Shown: positions 1-9,038 of the stretch, piece after piece
Layout: each line of letters starts with the position of its first letter
Position numbering within the stretch: the first letter of the stretch is position 1
Made by a program: the position numbers and the translations under genes
Notes under the pieces: model-generated
What the model was told of the DNA's origin: nothing
Database searches by the model: none
What the model saw: the letters and a program-made list of their open reading frames with translations, nothing else
Source of the DNA: Coleofasciculaceae cyanobacterium
GTDB lineage: Bacteria; Cyanobacteriota; Cyanobacteriia; Cyanobacteriales; Xenococcaceae
DNA: 64,000 nucleotides
NCBI GenBank assembly: GCA_036703275.1
Contig: DATNPK010000092.1
Coordinates: 62,001-126,000, forward strand
Reading direction: 5' to 3'

Positions 1-1
1 G

Positions 2-544
2 GCTCTCAATGCACCTATTCAAGGAGTAACTGCGGGCAAAGCGATGTTAGCTCGAATTAACTTCCCTCGCGAAGCATTGGTTTTAAGCAAGCTAGGCGAA
101 GTATTCTTCAATTTTGGCGTTAAGCTAATTTTGATTGTTATCTTATTCCTCTGGTTCAAGATGCCCGTCAGTGGCAGCGTAATTTTAGCACCAGTGGCTT
201 TAATTCATTTGGTAGCATTGGGAACTTTTATCGGTTTGATCCTTGCACCTATGGGAGCTTTGTATCAGGATATTTCCCGAGCTATTACCTTATTGACTGG
301 TTTATGGTTGTTTCTTACTCCTGTCGTTTATCCCGTACCCAATGGGGGCGTATTTGGCACGATTGTCAAATTTAACCCCGTAACACCTTTGTTAGTCACC
401 ACGCGAGAATTAGCCACTACGGGAACAGTATCCGATCCAATCGGTTTTTGGCTTGCCAGTAGCATTGGCTTGGTTGGCTTATTAGTGGGTTGGATTATTT
501 ATCGTGTCTCAATGCCTTACATAGTAGAGAGAATTAGTTCTTAG
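2..544 (+). CDS. Polysaccharide ABC exporter permease (ABC-2 family), 5' end outside window
   Basis: Inner-membrane half of an ABC exporter that moves a lipid-linked polysaccharide to the periplasmic face. The reading frame is open to the left edge, so only the last 180 residues are visible; the first ATG inside (44) is not the true start. About four hydrophobic segments follow (FNFGVKLILIVILFLW; a VILAPVALIHL stretch; ITLLTGLWLFLTPVVYPV; a C-terminal IGLVGLLVGWIIY), the usual layout of the C-terminal half of Wzm/KpsM/TagG proteins. The ATPase gene starts 3 nt after the stop, so the two are translationally linked. Substrate is inferred from the surrounding glycosyltransferases. Confidence 0.9.
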   Translation, partial: ALNAPIQGVTAGKAMLARINFPREALVLSKLGEVFFNFGVKLILIVILFLWFKMPVSGSVILAPVALIHLVALGTFIGLILAPMGALYQDISRAITLLTGLWLFLTPVVYPVPNGGVFGTIVKFNPVTPLLVTTRELATTGTVSDPIGFWLASSIGLVGLLVGWIIYRVSMPYIVERISS

Positions 545-547
545 AAA

Positions 548-1846
548 ATGATTAATACTACCCCAGCCAAAGTTATCGAACCCTCTTTTAATAACGACGA
601 AGTAGTTCTCTCAGTCGAAGGAGTATCGAAAAAGTTTTGTCGCGATTTAAAACGTTCTTTATTTTACGGAGTACAGGATATTGCAGGCGAATTAACTGGA
701 GTCAGACAAAAAAGCGATCGCCTGAGAAATAAAGAATTTTGGGCATTAGATAACGTTAGTTTTGAACTTAGAAAAGGCGAAGCATTGGGCTTAGTTGGCA
801 AAAATGGTAGCGGTAAATCCACCTTACTTCGCATCATTGCAGGACTAATTAAACCCGATCGCGGTACGGTGAAAGTCACGGGTAGAGTTGCACCTCTAAT
901 TGCTTTGGGTGCGGGTTTCAATCCCATCTTGACGGGAAGAGAGAACATCTATGCCAATATGTCGATCTTGGGTTTATCTACCAAAGAGATTGGCGAAAGA
1001 TTTGATGATGTCGTCGAGTTTGCCGAGATCGGTGAGGCGATCGATTCACCAGTGCAAACATATAGTTCTGGAATGGCTGCACGTTTGGGTTTTGCTAGTG
1101 CTATACATACCGAACCAGATATTTTGCTAATTGATGAGGTGTTAGCTGTAGGCGACGCAAAATTTAGAGCGAAATGTAACCGAAAGCTTAATGAAATTCG
1201 GAGTAAAGGTTCATCTTTTGTTCTAGTCTCTCATAATGTAGCAGCAATTTTAGGTATATGTGATCGTTCTGTATATCTATCAAAAGGAAAAGTCATTGCA
1301 GATGGGTTAACAGATTCAGTAGTCCGAAAATATGAAGCAGATTTATTTGTAACGGGTAACGAAATAAGTTACGGAAAAGTTAACTTTGAGGAAAAGGCAG
1401 CAGAAGAAAGTTCTGGTGCAGATATTAGATATTTTTGTTTCAAAGATCGAGACTGCAATATTATTAATTCTCCAGAAGTTGGAGAATATGTCAGTTTTTG
1501 TGTAGGGTGTCAAATACATCAAAACGTCAATGAAATTTTTGTTTATTTTGCTATTAATGATTTAACTAAAGATAATGAAAGTATATTAGTCATATCTAGT
1601 CAGTTTGATAAAAAATATATTGAAGCTAAACCAGGAAAATTGGAAATACAGTTACAGCTACCCTGTTGTTATCTCAGACCAGGTGCTTATGAAATGACGA
1701 TATATTTGCAAAAGCAAAATAGTTATGCTTTTGATATTGTTTCTTCTCTAAGGTTTGAAATTAAAGACTCTTATAACATTACTTACTTGAATGGTAGAAA
1801 TTTATTTTATCATCCTAGAAAATGGAATTATTTAAATACTAAGTAG
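548..1846 (+). CDS. Polysaccharide ABC exporter ATPase with Wzt-type C-terminal domain
   Basis: Energises export of the polysaccharide made by the downstream genes. The nucleotide-binding domain fills residues 20-260: Walker A GKNGSGKST at 84-92, signature SSGM at 173-176, Walker B ILLIDE at 192-197 and switch His229 in LVSHN. This is the Wzt/KpsT/TagH subgroup, as shown by the GRVAPLIALGAGF stretch. Residues 270-432 form an extra domain resembling the Wzt C-terminal beta-sandwich, which in characterised systems binds the modified non-reducing end of the glycan before export. In that model, end-modifying enzymes nearby (methyl-, pyruvyl-, sulfotransferase) could set the export signal; this last point is inference. 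Confidence 0.92.
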   Translation: MINTTPAKVIEPSFNNDEVVLSVEGVSKKFCRDLKRSLFYGVQDIAGELTGVRQKSDRLRNKEFWALDNVSFELRKGEALGLVGKNGSGKSTLLRIIAGLIKPDRGTVKVTGRVAPLIALGAGFNPILTGRENIYANMSILGLSTKEIGERFDDVVEFAEIGEAIDSPVQTYSSGMAARLGFASAIHTEPDILLIDEVLAVGDAKFRAKCNRKLNEIRSKGSSFVLVSHNVAAILGICDRSVYLSKGKVIADGLTDSVVRKYEADLFVTGNEISYGKVNFEEKAAEESSGADIRYFCFKDRDCNIINSPEVGEYVSFCVGCQIHQNVNEIFVYFAINDLTKDNESILVISSQFDKKYIEAKPGKLEIQLQLPCCYLRPGAYEMTIYLQKQNSYAFDIVSSLRFEIKDSYNITYLNGRNLFYHPRKWNYLNTK

Positions 1847-1889
1847 AGCAATAACCCGTAGCAATTATTAAGCAATATCATATTAAAAA

Positions 1890-2558
1890 ATGAAAAAAAA
1901 TATTAAATATCAGTTACAAACATATTTATTAAAGGCAATTCGGTATTTAGCTAATAATGATTTTTTTATTCAAGAATTGAAACAAGCAGAAAAACAGAAA
2001 GAGTTATTAAGAAATAAAACTATTTTACAGCAGCTTAAATTATGTGGTCATGGAGTAAGGTTAAATGGCAAAATGTTTATTTCCCATCCCCAGAACATGA
2101 TTATTGGACACAATGTTCATATTAATGAAAACGCTTACTTTTCTTCCGCAGGAGGATTAACAATTGGAGACAATGCTCATATTAGTCGTAATGTAACTAT
2201 ATATACAGTCAATCATAATTATCATGGAGAAGCTTTACCTTACGATAATACAGAAATTGGTAAGCCTGTTGTAATTGGCAAAAATGTTTGGATAGGTATG
2301 AATGTTTGTATTGTTCCTGGTGTTCGTATTGGTGATGGTGCAATTATTGGTTTGGGTGCAGTAGTAACTCAAGATATACCGTCATTAGCAATAGTTGGTA
2401 ATCAGCCAAGTCGTGTATTGAAATATCGAGATGCCAAACATTATCAAAATTTAGAGTCGAAAAAATGTTACGGTGGCGTTCGCGGTCAAATTTTGGTTCC
2501 AGAACAATTAGAATACCTAGAAAGTAATCAAGAAGGTCGATATGTTAACTCAAATTAA
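1890..2558 (+). CDS. Hexapeptide-repeat acyltransferase (WcaF/maltose acetyltransferase-like)
   Basis: Probably O-acetylates a sugar of the polysaccharide using acetyl-CoA. Residues 1-50 are helical and lysine-rich; from about 55 to 190 there are imperfect hexapeptide repeats ([LIV]-G-x4 such as IIGHNV, TIGDNA, VIGKNVWIG, RIGDGAIIG) that build a left-handed beta-helix. The catalytic-type histidines lie in TVNHNYHG (106-113). The 3' end overlaps the next gene by 17 nt. Composition is AT-rich and lacks the HIP1 octamer found elsewhere in the window. Serine or sugar acetyltransferase alternatives cannot be separated by eye. Confidence 0.85.
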   Translation: MKKNIKYQLQTYLLKAIRYLANNDFFIQELKQAEKQKELLRNKTILQQLKLCGHGVRLNGKMFISHPQNMIIGHNVHINENAYFSSAGGLTIGDNAHISRNVTIYTVNHNYHGEALPYDNTEIGKPVVIGKNVWIGMNVCIVPGVRIGDGAIIGLGAVVTQDIPSLAIVGNQPSRVLKYRDAKHYQNLESKKCYGGVRGQILVPEQLEYLESNQEGRYVNSN

Positions 2559-3390
2559 ATCAGTTACAAATAATAAATTATCCTTTTATCGGACTACTCA
2601 TAATTTTAAAAACTATGCTGAGTTTGAAACTATAGAGCAGTTTAAAGAATATTGTCTTTGGGCTAAAGCTAATAATTGTAAAATCTATATTTTAGGTAAT
2701 GGTTCTAATACTTTATTCACTAGAAAAAATATTAAATCGCTAATTCTTAAAAACAAGCTACACAAGAAAATAGATATGCTGTCAAAAAATAAAATTAGAG
2801 TATCTTCATCAACTCAAATCAGAGATATTTTAAAACACTGTTTTGATAATTCTCTCGATTCTTTTTATTATCTAGCATCAGTCCCAGCTACAATTGGTGG
2901 AGCGTTAGCTATGAATGCTGGAAGAGGCAAAAAGTTTCAGCGCACTATTTACGATTTTGTTGAGACTGTTGATTTTTTTGATTTTGAAAATAACTATGTA
3001 AAGACCCTAACCAAAGAAGAAATTATTAGAGGCTATAGGGAGACAATATTTACTGGTATTCAATCTAAACTTATTTTGAGTGCTGTATTTAATTTCCGAG
3101 AAATTAAACTAGAGGGTAATCCCATAGCAGAAAGATGTATATGGTCAAAAGAAAATCAAGATCATTGTGCACCTAATTGTGGTTCTGTATTTAAAGAATC
3201 TGACTCTAGTATTTTAAAAAACCTGAAAGGATTTCATATTAATCAAACAAGTTTTTCTTCTAAAACCAGCAATTGGATCGTTAATAAATCTGATAGTTGT
3301 ATTTCAATTTTAATGCTAATTATACTAGTAAAAATAATTCATTTTTTTAAAAGAAAAATAGCTAAAGTCGAAATTATATTTGTAGACTAG
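2542..3390 (+). CDS. MurB-like FAD-dependent reductase inside polysaccharide locus
   Basis: Homologous to UDP-N-acetylenolpyruvylglucosamine reductase, which turns an enolpyruvyl ether on UDP-GlcNAc into the lactyl group of muramic acid. FAD-binding features are seen: LGNGSNTLF (51-59) and ASVPATIGGALAMNAG (112-127). The three MurB catalytic residues appear kept: Arg166 in GYRET, Ser215 in CGSVFKES and Glu277 in KVEIIF. At 282 residues it is compact. It overlaps the acyltransferase gene and sits two genes from a sulfotransferase, far from cell-wall genes. I infer a specialised paralogue making a lactyl-ether or muramic-acid-like sugar rather than the housekeeping MurB, but cannot exclude the latter. 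Confidence 0.8.
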   Translation: MLTQIKSVTNNKLSFYRTTHNFKNYAEFETIEQFKEYCLWAKANNCKIYILGNGSNTLFTRKNIKSLILKNKLHKKIDMLSKNKIRVSSSTQIRDILKHCFDNSLDSFYYLASVPATIGGALAMNAGRGKKFQRTIYDFVETVDFFDFENNYVKTLTKEEIIRGYRETIFTGIQSKLILSAVFNFREIKLEGNPIAERCIWSKENQDHCAPNCGSVFKESDSSILKNLKGFHINQTSFSSKTSNWIVNKSDSCISILMLIILVKIIHFFKRKIAKVEIIFVD

Positions 3391-3437
3391 CTTTATTTTC
3401 TAAATTCAAAAAATAATGTTACTTCTAAAGGAAAACA

Positions 3438-4598
3438 ATGAAAGTAGGAATTATAACTTTTCATCACACTACAAATTTTGGTGCAACATTACAGACTTAT
3501 GGATTGTGGAAAGCCATTATAAGTCAAGGACATGAGGTAGAAATCATTGATTATCGGCCACCTGCCGCTACTCAATATTATCGTCATAAAATTATTAATC
3601 CTATTTATGGTAATTTTTCTAAAATTGTCTGGTTAAAAATTCTAATAAAATATTTTTATTCTAGTTTGGCAAAATATATTAAAATGAGAGATTTCTTAGT
3701 TTCTGAATTAACTTTAAGTAAGAAAAAGTTTGTTGATCGAGAACAATTAAAATTCTTTTTAGAGTCAAAAGCCGACTATGATGCTGTAGTTTGTGGTAGC
3801 GATCAGATTTGGTGTGTTAATTCAATTAGAGGATTCGATACATCTTATTTTTTAGATTTTGTTAACGATAAATGTCGCAAGTTAAGTTATGCGGCTAGCT
3901 TTGGTCCAACAGCTAATTTGGGAGAGAATTGTAAATCGATTAGTAAGTTAATTAGGAATCTAGATAATATTTCGTTACGCGATTCCAATAGTTTGAATTT
4001 AATTCAGCAAAATTGTAATATTTCAGGGATTAAGGTTCTCGACCCAACATTTATAGTTGACTATAAAAAAGTTTTTAATTTAAGCAATAATCCAAGTAAC
4101 AAACAATATCTTTTATTGTATCTAGAAAAACATCTAAAGCCTCAAGAAATTGATTTTATTGATTTTGTTGCCAAACAAAAAAAACTAACTATTATTTCTA
4201 TTGGAGAACCTTGTTATAAAGCCGATAAAATTTTAATTAACATAAGCCCGATCGAGTGGTTGAAATATTTTAATCATGCCTCTTATATAGTTACCAACTT
4301 TTATCATGGAACTATTTTTTCTATAAAATTTAAAAAGCAATTTACAACTTTTGCTAGTGAAAGTAAACTCAATAAAACAGGAGACTTAGTTGATAATTTA
4401 GGATTAAAGAATAGATTTGTAAGTAATATTCAATCAAACTCTTTTGAGAAACAATTGATCGAAATTGATTACAATCTTGTCGACCAAAAATTAAATAATG
4501 AAATATTAATATCTAAGACTTATTTATTTGATGCTTTAAATGGAAAAGAATTGCAAAAAACGTCATTAACTACAATCGGAAGCTGTACGAAAAATTAA
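3438..4598 (+). CDS. Polysaccharide pyruvyl transferase family protein
   Basis: Family (CsaB/WcaK/ExoV type) that attaches ketal pyruvate to sugars from phosphoenolpyruvate, adding negative charge. The start MKVGIITFHHTTNFGATLQT is the family's typical N-terminus, and VVCGSDQIWCVN (about 116-127) and the later VTNFYHGTIFS (about 283-293) are characteristic motifs. Length 386 residues matches the family. The next gene begins 5 nt after the stop. AT-rich, no HIP1 sites. Some members of this family in exopolysaccharide loci have no proven activity, so the exact reaction is inference. Confidence 0.88.
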   Translation: MKVGIITFHHTTNFGATLQTYGLWKAIISQGHEVEIIDYRPPAATQYYRHKIINPIYGNFSKIVWLKILIKYFYSSLAKYIKMRDFLVSELTLSKKKFVDREQLKFFLESKADYDAVVCGSDQIWCVNSIRGFDTSYFLDFVNDKCRKLSYAASFGPTANLGENCKSISKLIRNLDNISLRDSNSLNLIQQNCNISGIKVLDPTFIVDYKKVFNLSNNPSNKQYLLLYLEKHLKPQEIDFIDFVAKQKKLTIISIGEPCYKADKILINISPIEWLKYFNHASYIVTNFYHGTIFSIKFKKQFTTFASESKLNKTGDLVDNLGLKNRFVSNIQSNSFEKQLIEIDYNLVDQKLNNEILISKTYLFDALNGKELQKTSLTTIGSCTKN

Positions 4599-4603
4599 GA
4601 TTT

Positions 4604-5581
4604 ATGCAACCCCAGAAAATCAACGTATTATCAGAACAGCCTCTTGTTAGCGTTATCATTCCTACTTATGACCGTGCAAAAATTATTGACATTTCTTTAA
4701 AGAGCGTATTCAATCAATCGTATCAAAATATAGAGATTATTGTTGTTGACGATCACTCTACAGATAATACCGAAGCAGTTATTAATAGTATTAACGATCC
4801 TAGAATTCGCTATTTTCGCCACTCAACTAATAAAGGAGGTGGTGCTACACGGAATACGGGTATTGAAGCAGCAAAAGGTGAATACATTGCCTTTTTAGAT
4901 TCTGATGATGTTTGGGTTGCTGATAAGCTAGAATTGCAACTTGCTTCGATTCTACAATCTGCCGCTCCTGAACGAATAGTTAGTTATACTCAAGCTTTTT
5001 ACAGTGTTTCTGGAATTTCGGAGTCTACTTACACGGCTTTTGATGATCGCTTTTTTGTACCCAAAAAAGCCAAGGAATCAGCAGAATCTTTGGGAGACTA
5101 TCTATTTTGTAATCAAGGGAAAGCGTTAACTAGCACCCTGATGCTTCATAATTCTCTAGCTTTTAATACTCGTTTTCGAGATAGTTTGAGAAAACATCAA
5201 GATTGGGATTTTTGTCTCCGATTAGAAGCTGCCGGAGCAATTTTTTCTTTTATAGAGCAACCTCTGACTATTTGGAATGGCGATTCTAAATTAGATCATG
5301 TTGGGAGAACACCTGACTATCGACTTTCAGAAACTTTTATTCGCGAATGTCGAAATTATGTTTCATCTAAGGCTGCTACAGCTTTTTTACTAGATAAAGT
5401 AATTCCATCTTTAATTCAAGATGGGACTAGAAAATTATATTGTCAAAAAATAGTTTTCAATGGATTAGTACATCAATTAATTTCTTGGAAAAAATTCATC
5501 CGAATTACTGCTCACTTGTGGCTAAGAAAATTAAAAGCGTTGCGTAAATTTAATTTTATGAAAAAAGTATTATCTTTTTAA
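4604..5581 (+). CDS. Glycosyltransferase family 2
   Basis: Adds one sugar from a nucleotide donor at the cytoplasmic face of the membrane. The GT-A fold is recognisable: PLVSVIIPTYDRAKIIDISL (13-32), VVDDHSTDNTE (47-57) and the metal-binding DSDD at 99-102. A WDFCLRLEAAG stretch (about 202-212) carries the second acidic motif. 325 residues, with a basic C-terminal tail (LRKLKALRKFNFMKK) that may touch the membrane. Lies 5 nt downstream of the pyruvyltransferase-family gene. Donor and acceptor cannot be told from sequence. Confidence 0.92.
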   Translation: MQPQKINVLSEQPLVSVIIPTYDRAKIIDISLKSVFNQSYQNIEIIVVDDHSTDNTEAVINSINDPRIRYFRHSTNKGGGATRNTGIEAAKGEYIAFLDSDDVWVADKLELQLASILQSAAPERIVSYTQAFYSVSGISESTYTAFDDRFFVPKKAKESAESLGDYLFCNQGKALTSTLMLHNSLAFNTRFRDSLRKHQDWDFCLRLEAAGAIFSFIEQPLTIWNGDSKLDHVGRTPDYRLSETFIRECRNYVSSKAATAFLLDKVIPSLIQDGTRKLYCQKIVFNGLVHQLISWKKFIRITAHLWLRKLKALRKFNFMKKVLSF

Positions 5582-5601
5582 AACTATTAAGGAGATTTCC
5601 C

Positions 5602-6465
5602 ATGCTCGTCTATATTTCATCATATTTAAGGTCGGGTAACTCATTAATGCAAAATTTGATTAGAAACTTTTTTGCCAGACCGATTTCTGGAGTCGAATCA
5701 AATAGCAAATTAATTAGAACTAAATTTGCTAAAAATTGGCGTTATAACGGTCAAACTTTACCGAATAGCCAAGAAGAACTACAGTCTATATCTTTGAAGT
5801 TAAATCGACAAATTTTATCGAGATGGAACCGATATATTTTTAAAACCTACGATATTAATAAGTGGGTTGTAGAATACGCTCTAGACCTATCGCCTTACAG
5901 TAAAAACTGTCGCTGTTTACTACCTGGATGTCAAAATATATTGACAGATCGAAACCGTCAAAAATTAGCCAACGATTGTAATTACTTTTTTATCAAAACC
6001 CATAATCCTCCTTTTTTAGAATATTTTGACAATGAATATGTTCTTCAAATCGTGCGTCATCCTAGTTTAGTGTTTGAATCTTACTTTCATTTTTTAAGTA
6101 AGTATATTAATCGCCATAAAACTTTGGATGAAGTTATTATGGGCCAAGTTCCTTATGGTTCTTGGAGCGATTGGCATCAGCAATGGGAACGGGCGATGTC
6201 TGTTGTTAATGGCAAATTTTTAAGATTGCGCTTTGAAGATATTCTTTTAGATACATTAATAGCTTGCCAGCAAATTAAAGAACTAATTGGGTTGGATTAC
6301 GATTCTACTCAAACATTAACTTCGTTTAGCGAATTAAAACAACGAGATTCTAGTTATTATCGTTCCGGAGACACCGAGTCTATAGATTGCTACAATCGTT
6401 CAGAATCTTTTAAGCTACTCCAGAAATTACATGCTGCTACTATCGCCTCATTAGGTTATGAATAA
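5602..6465 (+). CDS. Sulfotransferase domain protein
   Basis: Likely transfers sulfate from PAPS to a sugar hydroxyl of the polysaccharide. The N-terminus has the 5'-phosphosulfate loop in a variant form, SSYLRSGNSLMQNLI (6-20, usually PRSGT), and the middle has the 3'-phosphate loop LQIVRHPSLVFESYFHF. LRLRFEDILLD matches the family's RYEDL motif. 287 residues, soluble. A good ribosome site (AAGGAGA at 5590-5596) precedes the ATG. The stop overlaps the start of the next gene by 8 nt. Sulfated exopolysaccharides are common in cyanobacteria; acceptor unknown. Confidence 0.85.
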   Translation: MLVYISSYLRSGNSLMQNLIRNFFARPISGVESNSKLIRTKFAKNWRYNGQTLPNSQEELQSISLKLNRQILSRWNRYIFKTYDINKWVVEYALDLSPYSKNCRCLLPGCQNILTDRNRQKLANDCNYFFIKTHNPPFLEYFDNEYVLQIVRHPSLVFESYFHFLSKYINRHKTLDEVIMGQVPYGSWSDWHQQWERAMSVVNGKFLRLRFEDILLDTLIACQQIKELIGLDYDSTQTLTSFSELKQRDSSYYRSGDTESIDCYNRSESFKLLQKLHAATIASLGYE

Positions 6466-7615
6466 ATCAATTCCCAAGGTTAGCATTTTGATGTGTGTCT
6501 ACAATGGAGAAACTTATCTATCAGAAGCAATAGCAAGTATCTTAAAACAAAGTTATACAGACTTTGAATTTGTAATTGTAGATGATGGCTCTACAGATAG
6601 CACGCGGCGGATTCTGAGCGATTATGCAGCCAAAGATGAGAGGATTGTTCTTATCTACAATCAGCATAACTTGGGTCTAGAAAAATCATTAAATAAAGGA
6701 TTAGCAGCAACTAAAGGAAAATACCTGGTTCGGCAAGATGCAGATGATATCTCATTACCCAATCGCTTACAACTGCAAGTAGATTTTTTAGATACTCATC
6801 CAGAAGTAGGTGCAGTAGGTTCTTCTGTAGAATTTATCGATCGCCAAGGCACAGTTTTAGGCAAACAAGACATACCTGAAGACCATCATAGCTTACAGGC
6901 ACTGCTTTTAATTAACAATTATCTATGGCATTCATCAATGACAATTAGACGAAGTTTGTTACAAAAACTAGGAGGATACAATGAGCAAATGCTTCATGCA
7001 GAAGATTACGATCTTTGGTGGCGGATAAGTTGTAATTCTTATTTAGCAACGCTTTCAGATATTCTCTTACAATACCGCCGCGATAATCCTGCTGCTATTA
7101 CTAAGCTCAAACGAAAAAAACAACTTCAATGTTCGCAGCAAATTTCCTATAAAGCCATACAAGAAAGCCTACAGGACAAAAGCTTAGCTTTAGATGCTAA
7201 AGCTTACGAACGTCTCTGGTGGTCATATTTAGAGCTTATAGATAAACGCTCCTATCAAAAATGGTGGTATGAAGAGCTAGGCGAAAGTGGCTTACTTCAG
7301 CAGCAAGATCTAAATTTACTAGAGTCGTTTTGGAATTTACTCGCCAGCAATCCTACTAGAGCCGAGATTTGGGGAAAACGTTTCTATCATTTGAGCAATC
7401 ATTTATTGCGTACCAAACAAACTTTAATCGGACTCAAATTACTGTGGATTTTAAAAAGTAAATTACAATTATCCGTTCGATGGCACACTACAGTTAAAGC
7501 TTTAGTTACGCCCTATGTTCCAAACATAGGTCGTCGGCTTTGGGCAGTTGGAAAAGCGAGAGTGAATAACTTTAAATTACATATTTCCAAGAATAGCTTT
7601 TTAGTCAAAAACTAA
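6458..7615 (+). CDS. Glycosyltransferase family 2
   Basis: GT-A glycosyltransferase with PKVSILMCVYNGETYLSEAI at 5-24, VDDGSTDSTRRI (about 41-52) and RQDADD (about 92-97), followed by EDYDLWWRIS near residue 182. Residues 240-385 form a helical C-terminal extension seen in many capsule and exopolysaccharide GT2 proteins. The start overlaps the sulfotransferase gene by 8 nt, so the two are probably co-translated. Sugar specificity is not predictable. The 134-bp gap downstream shows no gene. Confidence 0.92.
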   Translation: MNKSIPKVSILMCVYNGETYLSEAIASILKQSYTDFEFVIVDDGSTDSTRRILSDYAAKDERIVLIYNQHNLGLEKSLNKGLAATKGKYLVRQDADDISLPNRLQLQVDFLDTHPEVGAVGSSVEFIDRQGTVLGKQDIPEDHHSLQALLLINNYLWHSSMTIRRSLLQKLGGYNEQMLHAEDYDLWWRISCNSYLATLSDILLQYRRDNPAAITKLKRKKQLQCSQQISYKAIQESLQDKSLALDAKAYERLWWSYLELIDKRSYQKWWYEELGESGLLQQQDLNLLESFWNLLASNPTRAEIWGKRFYHLSNHLLRTKQTLIGLKLLWILKSKLQLSVRWHTTVKALVTPYVPNIGRRLWAVGKARVNNFKLHISKNSFLVKN

Positions 7616-7749
7616 CTTTCTAAAGCAATCGCTAATGAGAGGCGGAATCGCAGACAAACAATAATCATTATTTACTTAAAACTAAGATCGGACAAATAAT
7701 CTGAGAAAAAAACCACCAAGTCTTTATAATTTTTAAGCTTATTCAATTT

Positions 7750-8970
7750 ATGAAAATTTTACACATCAATCAATCTGATACTGCTGGCGGTGCGGCGATC
7801 GCAGGGTACAGACTGCATCAAGATTTATTAGATCTGGGTATTGATTCTCGGTTGCTGGTGGGCGTAGCTAAAACAAAAAGCGATCGCATTGCTACAGTTA
7901 AACGCAAACAGCGTCTAGAAAATCAAATTTGTCGCTTGTCCAGCCGTTTAGGACTTAATTACCTCAATCTTATTAGTAGTTTTGACATACCTAAACATAA
8001 GTTTTTCCAAGAAGCCGACGTTTTAAACTTTCATAATCTTCACACTGGTTATTTTAACTATCTGACAATACCTAAACTTACTAAAAACAAACCTGCTGTA
8101 TTTACTCTTCATGATATGTGGAGCTTTACTGGTCACTGTGCTTATAGTTACGATTGCGATCGCTGGAAACAAGGCTGTGGTCAATGTCCCGATCTCAATA
8201 CTTATCCTGCTGTTCGTAGAGATAGTACATCTTGGGAGTGGAAGTTAAAAGATTGGGTTTATAGTCGCTCTAATCTATCAGTAGTGACACCCAGCAAATG
8301 GTTAACTGAACAGGTGAAGCAAAGTATGCTGAATCGTTTTCCTATTCATCATGTTCCTTATGGAATTGATACAGAAGCCTATCAGCCAATCGACTCAGAA
8401 AAATGCCGATATATACTTAATATTCCAAACAATAAAAAAGTTTTAATGTTTGGTGCTGAAAACATTAGCGATTCTCGTAAAGGTGGCGATTTATTAACAG
8501 AAGCTTTAACAAAATTACCAGAATCCCTAAAAGCAGAAACCGTATTGCTAACTTTTGGTTACGGTGGAGAAATTATTAGTAATGCTGTCGGAATTGAGAC
8601 TGTAAATCTTGGCTATGTTAGCAGCGATCGCTTAAAATCTATTGCCTATTCTGCTGCCGATTTATTCATTTTTCCCACCCGTGCAGATAACTTACCTCTA
8701 GTCTTACAAGAAAGCATGGCTTGTGGAACACCAATGGTATCTTTCAAGATTGGCGGTGTTCCTGATTTAGTTCGTCACAATATTACAGGTTATTTAGCTA
8801 CTCCCGAAGATTCTAATGATTTTTGTCAGGGAATTATTCAGCTTTTAGAAGACGATCGATTAAGAGCAGAAATGAAACAAAACTGTAGAGCGATCGCACT
8901 AGATGAATATTCTCTTGAACTTCAAGGACAGAGATACATCGAACTGTATCAAAATGCTTTGCAGAATTAA
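7750..8970 (+). CDS. Glycosyltransferase family 4
   Basis: GT-B retaining glycosyltransferase. The N-terminal acceptor domain starts MKILHINQSDTAGGAAIAGY, a form common in colanic-acid-type transferases. The C-terminal donor domain has DLFIFPTRADNLPLVLQESM followed by CGTPMVSFKIGGVPDLV, the E-x7-E region that binds the nucleotide sugar. 406 residues. A cysteine-rich stretch (CAYSYDCDRWKQGCGQCPD, about 134-152) may hold a metal or disulfide and is common to this subfamily. HIP1 octamers reappear here after 7 kb without any. Confidence 0.92.
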   Translation: MKILHINQSDTAGGAAIAGYRLHQDLLDLGIDSRLLVGVAKTKSDRIATVKRKQRLENQICRLSSRLGLNYLNLISSFDIPKHKFFQEADVLNFHNLHTGYFNYLTIPKLTKNKPAVFTLHDMWSFTGHCAYSYDCDRWKQGCGQCPDLNTYPAVRRDSTSWEWKLKDWVYSRSNLSVVTPSKWLTEQVKQSMLNRFPIHHVPYGIDTEAYQPIDSEKCRYILNIPNNKKVLMFGAENISDSRKGGDLLTEALTKLPESLKAETVLLTFGYGGEIISNAVGIETVNLGYVSSDRLKSIAYSAADLFIFPTRADNLPLVLQESMACGTPMVSFKIGGVPDLVRHNITGYLATPEDSNDFCQGIIQLLEDDRLRAEMKQNCRAIALDEYSLELQGQRYIELYQNALQN

Positions 8971-9038
8971 AAATAGAGACGCTGAATTGCTTCTTAATAA
9001 GATTATCCAAAACTTAGCTTATTTATTCCATACCTAAA

